DNA of 64,000 bases, taken from DASYQD01 sp036005845. GTDB taxonomy: Bacteria; Acidobacteriota; Thermoanaerobaculia; Multivoradales; JAIOJS01. The notes under the pieces are model-generated. The model saw only the letters and a program-made list of their open reading frames with translations. It was not told the DNA's origin and did not search any database. The stretch is from assembly GCA_036005845.1 (NCBI GenBank), contig DASYQD010000144.1:27601-91600 (forward strand). The letters run 5' to 3'. Numbering within the stretch: the first letter of the stretch is position 1; every line of letters starts with the position of its first letter. Position numbers and translations under genes: made by a program. Shown here piece by piece: positions 33,226 through 40,939 of this stretch.

Positions 33226-34773
33226 TCACGGCTGCGCGGGCGCCGCTGGTCGGCACGGCGGGCCTGCGGCCCACGACTTCGCCGCCGCCTCGAGCTCGCC
33301 GCGCTCTTCGGGCGCCACCTTGTCGGCGAGCGCGGTCGCCAGCTTCGCCGCATCCGCGCAGCGCCCCGCCTCGGCGAGCGCCAGCGCCAGCGTGCGGCCG
33401 TGCGCGGCATCGGGCTGCGCCTGCCAGACGGCGTTGGCGAGCTCGACGGCGCGCGCGCCGTTGCGGCGACTGAGATCGGGGTCGGCGGCGAGGAGGCGCG
33501 CGAGCAGGTGCGTGAGCCGCCCCTGCTCCGGCATCACCTGGTACGCCTTCTCGAGCCGGTCGCGCGCTTCGGCCAGCTTGCCCATCCGCAGCAGCGCCAC
33601 CGCCTCGCCGAAGCGCGACGGCTCGTCGAGGTCGGCGGCGGCGATGGCGGCGCGGTAGTGCGGCAGCGCGTCGGCGGGCCGGCCGAGGGCGAGCAGCGCG
33701 TCGCCCAGCGAGCGCTGGGCGTCGACGTCGTCGGCCTTCGCCGCCACCACCGCTTCGAGATGTGGCAGGGCAGCCGCCGCATCGCCGGCGCCGAGCAGCA
33801 GCACGCCGAGGTTGAAATGAGCGGTCATGTTGCTCGGCTCACCGGCGAGCGCCGCCTCGAGCGCGGCGCGCGCGCCGCTCGCGTCGCCGAGGTTCGCCAG
33901 CGCGGCGCCGAGGTCGACGTTGGCGCGCACGCTCTTCGGGTTGGCGGCGAGGGCGCGGCGCAGCTCCGCGGCGGCGGACTTCCAATCGCCGGCGGCCGCC
34001 GCGCGGCGTGCGCGCAGCAGCGGCGCGAGCTCGCCGGTGCGCGCGGCGTCGAGCTCCTCGAGCAGCGGGTCGGCCGTGCGCGCACCGGTGCGGCCGACGC
34101 GGGCCAGCTCCTGCTTGGCGCGTTCCTCGTCGCCGAGGCCGCGATAGGCGAGCGCCAACGGATAGTGCAGGCGGTCGGCCTGCGGCAGCGCGACGAGCGC
34201 CGCCTCGAGCGCCTCGGCGGCGCCCTTGAAGTCGCGCTGCGAGAGCTTCGCCTGGCCGAGCACGGCGAGCGCCGCGGCGTCCTTCGGCACCAGCGCCAGC
34301 GCGCGCTGCGCGGCCTCGGCGGCGCCGGTCGAGTCGCCTTCGGCGAGGTCCATCTCGCCGAGCGCCACGAGCGCGGGCGGATAGGGCGCGATGGCGAGCG
34401 CCGTCTGCAGCGCGACGCGCGCCGCCGCCAGCTCGCTGCGCGCGCGCTCGGCCTGCCCGAGCAGGTAGGGCCAGCGCAGCTCCTTCGGCTGCAGGGCGGC
34501 CGCCTCGCGATAGCAGACGACCGCGGCGTCGAACAGGCCGTACGCGTGGTAGAGCTGGCCCTGGCCGCCCCACGCCTCCGCGAGCTCGTCGGGCTTGGCG
34601 GCCTTATCGGCCAGGCGCGCGACGAGGGCTTCGCGTCCCGCTTGGAGCTGCGCGGCCACCGCCGGCTCGAGACCGGCGAGGTCCGGCGACGGCACCTTCG
34701 CCGCTGGATCCTCGGCGGCGAACGACGCAGTGGCGAAGAGCAGCGAGACGAGCAGGACGCGGCAGACCTTCAT
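33226..34773 (-). CDS. Secreted TPR-repeat protein
   Basis: A 515-aa protein with a signal peptide (MKVCRVLLVSLLFATASFA) and about ten to twelve tetratricopeptide units between residues 60 and 460. The repeats show the usual A-x-x-x-Y/L and P-x pattern ('GLFDAAVVCYREAAALQP', 'GDASGARAALEAALAGEP', 'GRPADALPHYRAAIAAAD'). It has no enzymatic motif and ends in a Cys/Pro-rich tail ('AGPPCRPAAPAQP'). ATG 34773 has AAGGAG 8 nt upstream and overlaps the stop of the FG-GAP gene as ATGA, so the two proteins are likely made together. In FG-GAP/ASPIC + TPR pairs the TPR protein is thought to be a surface or periplasmic scaffold. Confidence 0.85.
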   Translation of the reverse strand: MKVCRVLLVSLLFATASFAAEDPAAKVPSPDLAGLEPAVAAQLQAGREALVARLADKAAKPDELAEAWGGQGQLYHAYGLFDAAVVCYREAAALQPKELRWPYLLGQAERARSELAAARVALQTALAIAPYPPALVALGEMDLAEGDSTGAAEAAQRALALVPKDAAALAVLGQAKLSQRDFKGAAEALEAALVALPQADRLHYPLALAYRGLGDEERAKQELARVGRTGARTADPLLEELDAARTGELAPLLRARRAAAAGDWKSAAAELRRALAANPKSVRANVDLGAALANLGDASGARAALEAALAGEPSNMTAHFNLGVLLLGAGDAAAALPHLEAVVAAKADDVDAQRSLGDALLALGRPADALPHYRAAIAAADLDEPSRFGEAVALLRMGKLAEARDRLEKAYQVMPEQGRLTHLLARLLAADPDLSRRNGARAVELANAVWQAQPDAAHGRTLALALAEAGRCADAAKLATALADKVAPEERGELEAAAKSWAAGPPCRPAAPAQP

Positions 34774-36581
34774 CGCGACGCTCCTTCCGGACACCAGAGC
34801 AGGTACGAGCGCGGCGCCGGGTCGAGCCACCGCAAGGTACGTACAGATGCGGCGCCGCCGCGCAGCTCGACGGCCCGCGCCCTCCTGCGGCCGAAACCGA
34901 TGACGACGCGCGGATCGCGCGCCGAAGCGTAGCTGCCGTCGCGGTGCGGGCGCCGGCGCAGGTGCGCCGGAAGCGCGCTCAGGGGTAAACCAGCGGCGCT
35001 CGCGAGCCACTCTTGAGCGCCGGGGTCCGTGGTCCGTGCGGGCGACGGCGGGCCCCACTCGGCCGCGACCTCGACGGTGCGAGCGAGCCACGGCGCGTCG
35101 GGTGCACCCGGACACGGGGCCACGCCCACCCATCCCGCCGCCGGGTTGGCGCCGGCCAGCCAGAGCCGCGGCGCACCGTCGTTGAGCGCTGCCACCGCGT
35201 CGACATCGCCGTCGTCGTCGACGTCGCCGACGGCGAGACCGCGAGTAACGCGCGGCTCGGCGATCGCGCCGCCGGCAGCGGCGGACGACATCAGCTCGAA
35301 GCGGGCGCCGCCGCGGTTGCGGTAGAGCTGCGCCGGTTGGCGGAGTTGCGTCTCCGGTCTCGCGGCATCGGTCGCGCTCGCGCTCGAGGCCTGCGCGAGC
35401 CGCACGGCGCCGTTGACCACCAGCAGGTCGAGCCAGCCGTCGAGATCGGCATCGACGAACGCGGCGCCGAAGCCGGTCCACGGCCGGCTCGGCGCCGCGA
35501 GCCCTGCCTCGGCCGTGCGGTCCTCGAACAGCGCCTCGCCGCCGTTGACGTAGAGCGTGTTCCCTTCGCCGCTGAGATTGGTGACGAACAGCTCCTCGTC
35601 GCCGTCGCCGTCGAGGTCGCCCGCCTCGACGCCCATGCCGGCGCGCGGCAGCCCTTCGCGCGCCAGCGCCACGCCGGAGAGCAGCCCCTCGTCGGCGAAG
35701 CGTCCGCCGCCGCCGTTGCGCCAGAGGAAGTTGGGCTGGCCATCGTTGGCGACGAAAAGATCGAGCTTGCCATCGGCATCGACGTCGCTGGCGATGACGC
35801 CGAGCCCGGGCCCGCCGGCGCGCGCGATGCCGCTGCTGCCGCTGAGATCCGTCCAGCGTACCGGCCCGCCGGCGCTCGCCGCGCCGTCGTTGCGCAGCAG
35901 CCGGTCGGGCAGCGGCTTGTATGCCGCTGGACCGCAGTAGTCGGGGCGGCTGCTCTCGGCGAAGCAGTGCACACCGGCCACCGGCTCGACGTAGTCGACG
36001 ACGTAGAGGTCGAGGTCGCCGTCTTGGTCGGCATCGAAGAACGACGCGCCGCTCGTCCATCCCGCGTGCCGCAGCGGCTCCGGCGTCTCCTCGACGAAGC
36101 TACCGTCGCCGCGGTTGCGCCACAGCCGGTCGCCGCCGATCGTGCCCAGCAGCAGATCCGGCGCCCCGTCGCCGTCGTAATCCCCGACCGCCGCGGCCAC
36201 GCCATAGCCGCCGGCCGCGAGCCCGGCGCGCGCCGTGACGTCGACGAAGCGCACGCTCACTTCCGCGCCGCTCGTCTGCGGGTCGTTGCGCAGCAAGCGT
36301 CCGCCGCCGCTGCTCGCCGCCGTCGCCGCGTCCGTATCGCTCGGCAGTGTCCCGCCCTGCGGCAGGAACAGGTCGAGATCGCCGTCGCCGTCGTAGTCGA
36401 ACAGGGCCGCGCCCGGCCCCATGATCGCCAGCAGCTCCAATCGCCCACGAGCGCCGTTGTCGTAGGCGAATGATGCCAAACCCGCGGCTTCGCTCGCGTC
36501 TCTAAACAGTGGCTGTGCGCTTGCCACGACAGAGGCGAGCATGACGGAGAACATCGAGCAGATCGCAACGCGCAGAAGCAC
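34770..36581 (-). CDS. Secreted FG-GAP/VCBS repeat protein with ASPIC/UnbV-like C-terminus
   Basis: A 603-aa protein. At least seven calcium-binding loops of the DxDxDGxxD type are visible ('DYDGDGDLDLFL', 'DYDGDGAPDLLL', 'DADQDGDLDLYV', 'DVDADGKLDLFV', 'DLDGDGDEELFV', 'DADLDGWLDLLV', 'DVDDDGDVDAVA'), forming an integrin-like propeller. The end contains an ASPIC/UnbV-like region ('GSYASARDPRVVIGFG') that is diverged. The GTG start at 36581 gives a proper signal peptide (MLLRVAICSMFSVMLASVVASA) and lies at the predicted transcription start; the ATG at 36554 would leave a 13-residue signal without a positive charge. Adhesion or surface display is inferred. Confidence 0.82.
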   Translation of the reverse strand: MLLRVAICSMFSVMLASVVASAQPLFRDASEAAGLASFAYDNGARGRLELLAIMGPGAALFDYDGDGDLDLFLPQGGTLPSDTDAATAASSGGGRLLRNDPQTSGAEVSVRFVDVTARAGLAAGGYGVAAAVGDYDGDGAPDLLLGTIGGDRLWRNRGDGSFVEETPEPLRHAGWTSGASFFDADQDGDLDLYVVDYVEPVAGVHCFAESSRPDYCGPAAYKPLPDRLLRNDGAASAGGPVRWTDLSGSSGIARAGGPGLGVIASDVDADGKLDLFVANDGQPNFLWRNGGGGRFADEGLLSGVALAREGLPRAGMGVEAGDLDGDGDEELFVTNLSGEGNTLYVNGGEALFEDRTAEAGLAAPSRPWTGFGAAFVDADLDGWLDLLVVNGAVRLAQASSASATDAARPETQLRQPAQLYRNRGGARFELMSSAAAGGAIAEPRVTRGLAVGDVDDDGDVDAVAALNDGAPRLWLAGANPAAGWVGVAPCPGAPDAPWLARTVEVAAEWGPPSPARTTDPGAQEWLASAAGLPLSALPAHLRRRPHRDGSYASARDPRVVIGFGRRRARAVELRGGAASVRTLRWLDPAPRSYLLWCPEGASR

Positions 36582-36587
36582 GCCGCC

Positions 36588-36616
36588 ACGATTCCCGACG
36601 CTTCCACCAGTGTCAA
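36588..36616 (-). promoter_or_regulatory. Promoter with perfect -35 (TTGACA), leaderless
   Basis: TTGACA (36611-36616, minus), 17-nt spacer, then a weak -10 AATCGT (36588-36593) that ends 6 nt before GTG 36581. The geometry places the transcription start at the GTG. Confidence 0.45.
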
Positions 36617-36793
36617 GCCGAAGCGGAGGCCTCTCCCCGCCATTCGCGGGATGGGGCGCGCCGGGGGGAGGGCTCCCAGCCGCGCGCAGCGAAGCGAGCA
36701 CGGATGGGATACCCACCGGCAGGCGGGGGCCCCGTGTCGCGCCACCGGCGCAGAGCGACGCTCCGGCTCCGCCTCCGCTCCTGCTCTCCCTGC

Positions 36794-36799
36794 TACGCT
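36794..36799 (+). promoter_or_regulatory. Putative leaderless-type -10 (TACGCT) of thiI
   Basis: TACGCT ends 7 nt before the thiI ATG (36807) and no Shine-Dalgarno is present. No convincing -35. The 210 nt upstream of it, shared with the divergent FG-GAP gene, are very GC-rich with small hairpins but hold no gene. Confidence 0.3.
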
Positions 36800-36806
36800 G
36801 CCTTCG

Positions 36807-38327
36807 ATGCCCGCCGACGCCTTGCCGCAGCAGCTCTTCCTCCTCCGCCTCGCCGGCGAGATCGCGGTGAAGGGCCGCGGCACGCGCCTCCAATTCCTCC
36901 GCCGCCTGCAGGGCAATCTGGAGAGCGCCCTCGCCTCGACCGGCGTTCGCTATCACGTCGAGCGCGACTGGAGCCGTTTCGTCGTCGAGGCACCGAAGGG
37001 CGCCGCGCTCGAGGTGCTGCCCAACGTCTTCGGCATCTCCTCGCTCTCCGCCGTCGAGCGGCGGCCGTGGCGCACCATGGAAGACGTCGTCGCCGCCGGC
37101 GAGGCGCTCTTCGCCCACAAGGTCGCCGGCAAGTCGTTCGCGGTGCGCGCTCGCCGCGGCGGCGACAAGCGCTTCATCCCCTTCCGCTCCGCCGACGTCG
37201 ACCGCGCGCTCGGCGCCCGCCTGCTGCCGCGCGCGCGCCGCGTCGACCTCGGCGCGCCCGAGATCACCGTGGCGATCGAGGTGCGCAGCGGCGAGGCGCT
37301 GTTCTCGACCGATTCGATCGCCGGTCCCGGCGGCCTGCCGCTCGGCACCGAAGGTCGCGCGCTCGCCCTCGTCTCCGGCGGCTTCGACTCCGCCGTCGCG
37401 GCGTGGTCGATCTTGAAGCGCGGCGTGCGCCTCGACTACCTCTTCTGCAACCTCGGCGGCGGCGCCCACCGCGACGGCGTGCTCCAGGTGATGAAGCTCG
37501 TCGCCGAGCGCTGGAGCTTCGGCTACCGCCCCAAGCTCCACGCCGTCGACCTGCGGCCGCTCGTCGAGCGCATGCGCAGCGAGACCGATCCGCGCTACTG
37601 GCAGGTGGTGCTGAAGCGCCTGATGCTGCACGCCGCGAACCTGGTGGCGCAGAAGACGCGCGCCGAAGCGCTCGTCACCGGCGAGGCGGTGGGCCAGGTG
37701 TCGTCGCAGACGCTGCGCAACCTGCGCGCCATCGACGAGGTCGCCGAGCTGCCGGTGCTGCGCCCGCTTGCCGCCGCCGACAAAGAGGAGATCGTCGCGC
37801 TGGCGCGGCGCATCGGCACCTACGAGCTGTCGGCGGCGGTGGCCGAGTACTGCGCTCTCCAAGCCAAGCGGCCGGCGACCCACGCCAAGGTCGGCGCCGT
37901 GCGCGCCGAGGAAGAGAAGCTCGACCTCGAGGAGATCGCGGCGGCGGTCGCGGCGCGCGAGGTGATCGACCTCAAGGGCCTCGACCTGGCGACGCTCGGC
38001 GATCCCTCGCTCGCCGTCGAGTCGATCCCCGACGGCGCCGCGGTCGTCGACCTGCGCTCGCGCGAAGCGTTCGCCGGCTGGCATTGGCCGGATGCCGAGC
38101 ACCGCGACTACTTCACCGCGCTGCGCGAGCACGCCCGCTTCGACAGGGCGCGCCGCTGGGTCTTCTACTGCGAGGTGGGCTTGAAGAGCGCCCACCTCGC
38201 CGAGCTGATGCGCACCGCCGGCTTCCAGGCCTGGCACGTCCAGGGCGGCGTACGGCCGCTGCTGCGCCAGCAGACCGCCGAAGACCCGGCGATGCGGGCG
38301 CTGCTCTCGCCGGCGCTGCTCGACTAG
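36807..38327 (+). CDS. thiI: tRNA 4-thiouridine synthetase ThiI with rhodanese domain
   Basis: A 506-aa enzyme that transfers sulfur to U8 of tRNA and, in many bacteria, to ThiS for thiamine synthesis. Order: N-terminal ferredoxin-like and THUMP domain (1-170, 'GRGTRLQFLRRLQGNL'), PP-loop ATPase with SGGFDS at 190-195, the conserved C349 in 'EYCALQAKRPATHA', and a C-terminal rhodanese domain with catalytic C455 in 'FYCEVGLKSAH'. Both cysteines that form the catalytic disulfide in E. coli ThiI are present. The start ATG 36807 begins 'MPADALPQQLFLLRLAGEIAVKG', matching the family's first strand. Its TAG stop shares CTAG with the stop of the convergent gene. Confidence 0.93.
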   Translation: MPADALPQQLFLLRLAGEIAVKGRGTRLQFLRRLQGNLESALASTGVRYHVERDWSRFVVEAPKGAALEVLPNVFGISSLSAVERRPWRTMEDVVAAGEALFAHKVAGKSFAVRARRGGDKRFIPFRSADVDRALGARLLPRARRVDLGAPEITVAIEVRSGEALFSTDSIAGPGGLPLGTEGRALALVSGGFDSAVAAWSILKRGVRLDYLFCNLGGGAHRDGVLQVMKLVAERWSFGYRPKLHAVDLRPLVERMRSETDPRYWQVVLKRLMLHAANLVAQKTRAEALVTGEAVGQVSSQTLRNLRAIDEVAELPVLRPLAAADKEEIVALARRIGTYELSAAVAEYCALQAKRPATHAKVGAVRAEEEKLDLEEIAAAVAAREVIDLKGLDLATLGDPSLAVESIPDGAAVVDLRSREAFAGWHWPDAEHRDYFTALREHARFDRARRWVFYCEVGLKSAHLAELMRTAGFQAWHVQGGVRPLLRQQTAEDPAMRALLSPALLD

Positions 38328-40171
38328 CCGCCGGGCTTGCACTCCGCTCGGCACTCGGCCTGCGCCGTCTTGCATTGCTGCCGCTGCCCCGCGTCGTGCG
38401 CCGCCTGCATGCAACGCGTCTCGGCCCGCTGGCAGGCCTGCTGACAGGGACCCGGCGGATGCGCCGCGCCGCCCGTCGGCGGCGGCGGGACGCCGAGCGT
38501 GGCGCGCAGCCGTATCGCCTCGACGTTCCAGTTGTCGCCGCCGATGCCGCCGCCGAAGTGGGTGCTCACCTTGACCGCCTTGACGTCGCCGCCGCGCAAC
38601 CCGTCGGCGGGGAGCGGGATCGAGATGGTGTGCATCGACCAGCCCTCGAAGCTCTTGCCGTGGTTGACGTCGAAGAGCTTGATCGGACGCTCGGGATGGT
38701 TCACCAGGTCGATCTCGACGTTGCAGTTGTCGTTGGGGTTCGAGCCGCCGCGCAGGTCGTCGTTGCCGGTGAAGATGATGAGGTCGAGGGCGCGGACGGG
38801 CTTGCCGACGTCCTGCGCCCCTACCGCCGCGGCGAGCTCGTGCACGTCGCCGGTGAACCGCTTGAGCGGCGCCCCGGAGGCGTCGAGCCAGTCGTGCACG
38901 ATGATCGTTTCCGGCTCGTCGACCTTGCTGCCGGCGGGGAAGCTGACCTGCAGCGCGACCTTGTCGACGTTCCAGTTGTCGCCCGAGATGCCGCCGGTGA
39001 AGTGGGACTTGACGGTGACGCCGGTGATGTCGCTCACCTTGAGGTGGCTGGGGAGCTCGAGCACGGCGGAGTGCGTGGTGCCGTTGTTCCAGTTGTCGCC
39101 GCCGTTGACGTTGGTGGTGACCTTGCTGCCGCCGCGGAACTCGAGCGCGACGTCGGCGTTGTCGGCCGCGTTGCTGCCGCCGCGCAGATCGTCGCCGCCG
39201 GTCTGGATGAAGACCTTCGCCTGCGTCGCCTCGGCATCGGTGTTGCGGCGCGACAGCGGCACGAGCAGCGACAGGTTGTGCACGTCGCCGGTGAAACGCT
39301 TGAGCGGCGATCGCTCGCCGAGCACCCACATCACGGCGACGGAGCCCGCCGGCGGATCGAACCGCGGCTCGCAGCGCTGGTCGTCGTTGGACCAGTAGCG
39401 CTCGACGCTGTAGCCCTTGTAGGTGGTGAAGGCGACGCTGTCGAGGTGATTGGGGTTGTTCTTGCCGTTCCTCTCGCAGGTGTCGCCGACCTCGTCCCTG
39501 CCGAGCGAGCCGACGCCGGCGAGGGCCGGGTCGGTGAGCGTCTCCACCACCTCGTGCGACAGCGTGCGGGTGAAGCTCTCGAAGGAAGGCGTGCAGGTCG
39601 TGCTGGTGGGCAGCACGGTGAAGTTCGGCGTGTTGAGGCCGCCGGAGTGATAGGCGTTGGTGCTGGTCGTCGTGCACATGTCGCCGCCCGAGCTGGTGCC
39701 GATGGCGTTACCCAGCGAGGCCTCGGCGAGCTTGATGTCGGGGCTGAAGATGAGGTTGACCTGGGGCGAGGGGTCCTTGCCGTCGATGTGGCAGTTCGAC
39801 AGCGAGCGGACGGTGTTGACCTGCAGCACCCCGTTCACCCGGTCCCGCAACGCCGCGACGACGCACGCCTTCGACGCCACCGCGCTGCCGAAGAAATGGG
39901 GCGGGTGGATGCCCCACTGCATCAGCGGATCGAAGTAGCCCGGCCAGCCGCTCATCAGCGCCGCGGTGTACTTGTCGATCGTCGCCCGCGAGAAGCTGGC
40001 GGCATCCTTCGGGCGCAGCCCGGCCATGTGCTGCTCCCAGGTTTCCTTGTCGGGGTCGGGGAACACATAGACGTTGGTGAAGCGGCCATTGGAGACGACC
40101 GCTTGCGCGTGAGCGCCGGCGGCGCCCGCGATCCAGCTTGCGAGGCCGAGGGTGACCACGTGCTTCCACAT
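38324..40171 (-). CDS. Secreted HExxE protein with two tandem beta domains
   Basis: A 615-aa exported protein with a signal peptide (residues 1-22, ending GAHA). Residues 25-290 contain 'TLSHEVVETLTDPA', an SHExxExxTDP motif that I know from secreted bacterial proteins suspected to be metalloproteases; a HExxE is not the canonical HExxH. Residues about 290-420 and 436-560 are two copies of one domain, each starting 'LKRFTGDVH', containing 'DDLRGGSN' and ending 'GGI.GDNWNV'. The last 45 residues are Cys-rich (six Cys in 'CQQACQRAETRC...ECRAEC'). It may be a secreted adhesin or peptidase; function not established. Confidence 0.65.
   Translation of the reverse strand: MWKHVVTLGLASWIAGAAGAHAQAVVSNGRFTNVYVFPDPDKETWEQHMAGLRPKDAASFSRATIDKYTAALMSGWPGYFDPLMQWGIHPPHFFGSAVASKACVVAALRDRVNGVLQVNTVRSLSNCHIDGKDPSPQVNLIFSPDIKLAEASLGNAIGTSSGGDMCTTTSTNAYHSGGLNTPNFTVLPTSTTCTPSFESFTRTLSHEVVETLTDPALAGVGSLGRDEVGDTCERNGKNNPNHLDSVAFTTYKGYSVERYWSNDDQRCEPRFDPPAGSVAVMWVLGERSPLKRFTGDVHNLSLLVPLSRRNTDAEATQAKVFIQTGGDDLRGGSNAADNADVALEFRGGSKVTTNVNGGDNWNNGTTHSAVLELPSHLKVSDITGVTVKSHFTGGISGDNWNVDKVALQVSFPAGSKVDEPETIIVHDWLDASGAPLKRFTGDVHELAAAVGAQDVGKPVRALDLIIFTGNDDLRGGSNPNDNCNVEIDLVNHPERPIKLFDVNHGKSFEGWSMHTISIPLPADGLRGGDVKAVKVSTHFGGGIGGDNWNVEAIRLRATLGVPPPPTGGAAHPPGPCQQACQRAETRCMQAAHDAGQRQQCKTAQAECRAECKPGG
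38500..39304 (-). repeat. Internal tandem duplication coding for two related domains
   Basis: Copy 1 runs from about 39304 down to 38940 and copy 2 from about 38866 down to 38500. Both begin with codons for LKRFTGDVH and carry matching DDLRGGSN and GDNWNV blocks. Divergence outside these blocks shows the duplication is not recent. Confidence 0.7.
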
Positions 40172-40324
40172 CGCGCGCTCCTTTGCCGATCGAAGGGACG
40201 GAGTGACGGTCGCGGTGGGCGGCTCGTCGACGGCGGCCTACTTGGCAACGCGTAGCGGCGCCCGCCGCCGGCTCAGGTCGAGACCCGCCGCACCAGCCCC
40301 GCGACTAGCGGCAGCAGGTGGCGG

Positions 40325-40888
40325 TCAGCGCGCGGCGCTGGCGCGCACCGCGGCCAGCACCTCTTCGACGTCGCGGTGCATCGCCGCCGCGGCGCGCTCG
40401 AGCAGCGCGCGGTCGCGTTCGGCGTCGAGGCGGATGAAGAGCGCCGTCGATTCGGCGTAGGTGGTGCCGTCGTCGCCGCGCAGCGTGCTCGCCGTCCACA
40501 CCTTGCGGCCCTCGCGGCGCTCGACCCACGCTTCGAACGTGGCGTCGGTCCCTAGCGGCAGCATGGCGCGGAAGTCGGTCTCGAGGTGGGCGGCGACGGC
40601 GATGTGGCCGGCCATCCACGCCGCGGCACCCATCGCCTCGTCGAGCACGGCGGCCATGGCGCCGCCGTGCGCGTGACCGGGGGGACCGGCGGTGCCGGGG
40701 CCGAACCAGGCGCGGCCCATCAGCCGGCCGTCGCGCTCGCGGCGGAAGTAGGCGACGCGCAGCGTCTCGCCCTGCGGATCGCCGGAGACGAACGAGCCGC
40801 GGCCGCCCTCGATGCGGAAGGGATCGAGCGGCTGCCAGCCGGGCTCGGCGCGCACGGGAGGCGGCACGACAGGCGCGGAATCGCTCAT
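40325..40888 (-). CDS. Hotdog-fold thioesterase (PaaI-like)
   Basis: A 187-aa protein with the hotdog core 'GHAHGGAMAAVLDEAMGAAAW', where the HGG(A/M) turn and the downstream acidic residue in the long helix are the usual active-site elements, followed by strands 'HLETDFRAMLPLG' and 'ATFEAWVERREGRKVWTAS'. It would hydrolyse acyl-CoA thioesters in the cytosol; the acyl specificity is unknown. The first 35 residues are a Pro-rich extension. It is divergent from the GGDEF/EAL gene with 51 nt between them; TAGGAT lies 12 nt before its ATG. Confidence 0.82.
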   Translation of the reverse strand: MSDSAPVVPPPVRAEPGWQPLDPFRIEGGRGSFVSGDPQGETLRVAYFRRERDGRLMGRAWFGPGTAGPPGHAHGGAMAAVLDEAMGAAAWMAGHIAVAAHLETDFRAMLPLGTDATFEAWVERREGRKVWTASTLRGDDGTTYAESTALFIRLDAERDRALLERAAAAMHRDVEEVLAAVRASAAR

Positions 40889-40900
40889 CGGTGCGCGCCG

Positions 40901-40927
40901 ATCCTAACCAAACGCGGACGCTACAAT
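40901..40927. promoter_or_regulatory. Divergent promoter region
   Basis: TAGGAT on the minus strand (40901-40906) and TACAAT on the plus strand (40922-40927) are back to back, each 12 nt from the start codon of its gene (ATG 40888 and ATG 40940). No clear -35 boxes fit into the 51-nt gap, and neither gene has a Shine-Dalgarno. Confidence 0.4.
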
Positions 40928-40939
40928 CGCGGCACGCTG

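Noticed and set aside
36617..36793. Possible dispersed repeat upstream of thiI
   Set aside because: The stretch is very GC-rich with small hairpins and looks like an intergenic element, but no second copy exists in the window, so it cannot be supported.
38500..39304. CRISPR or DNA-level tandem repeat
   Set aside because: The repetition is at protein-domain level with diverged codons; no short direct repeats with spacers occur anywhere in the window.
34770..39677. 1635-codon frame extending the FG-GAP gene
   Set aside because: Upstream part is the shadow of thiI and the secreted repeat protein; the signal peptide begins at 36581.
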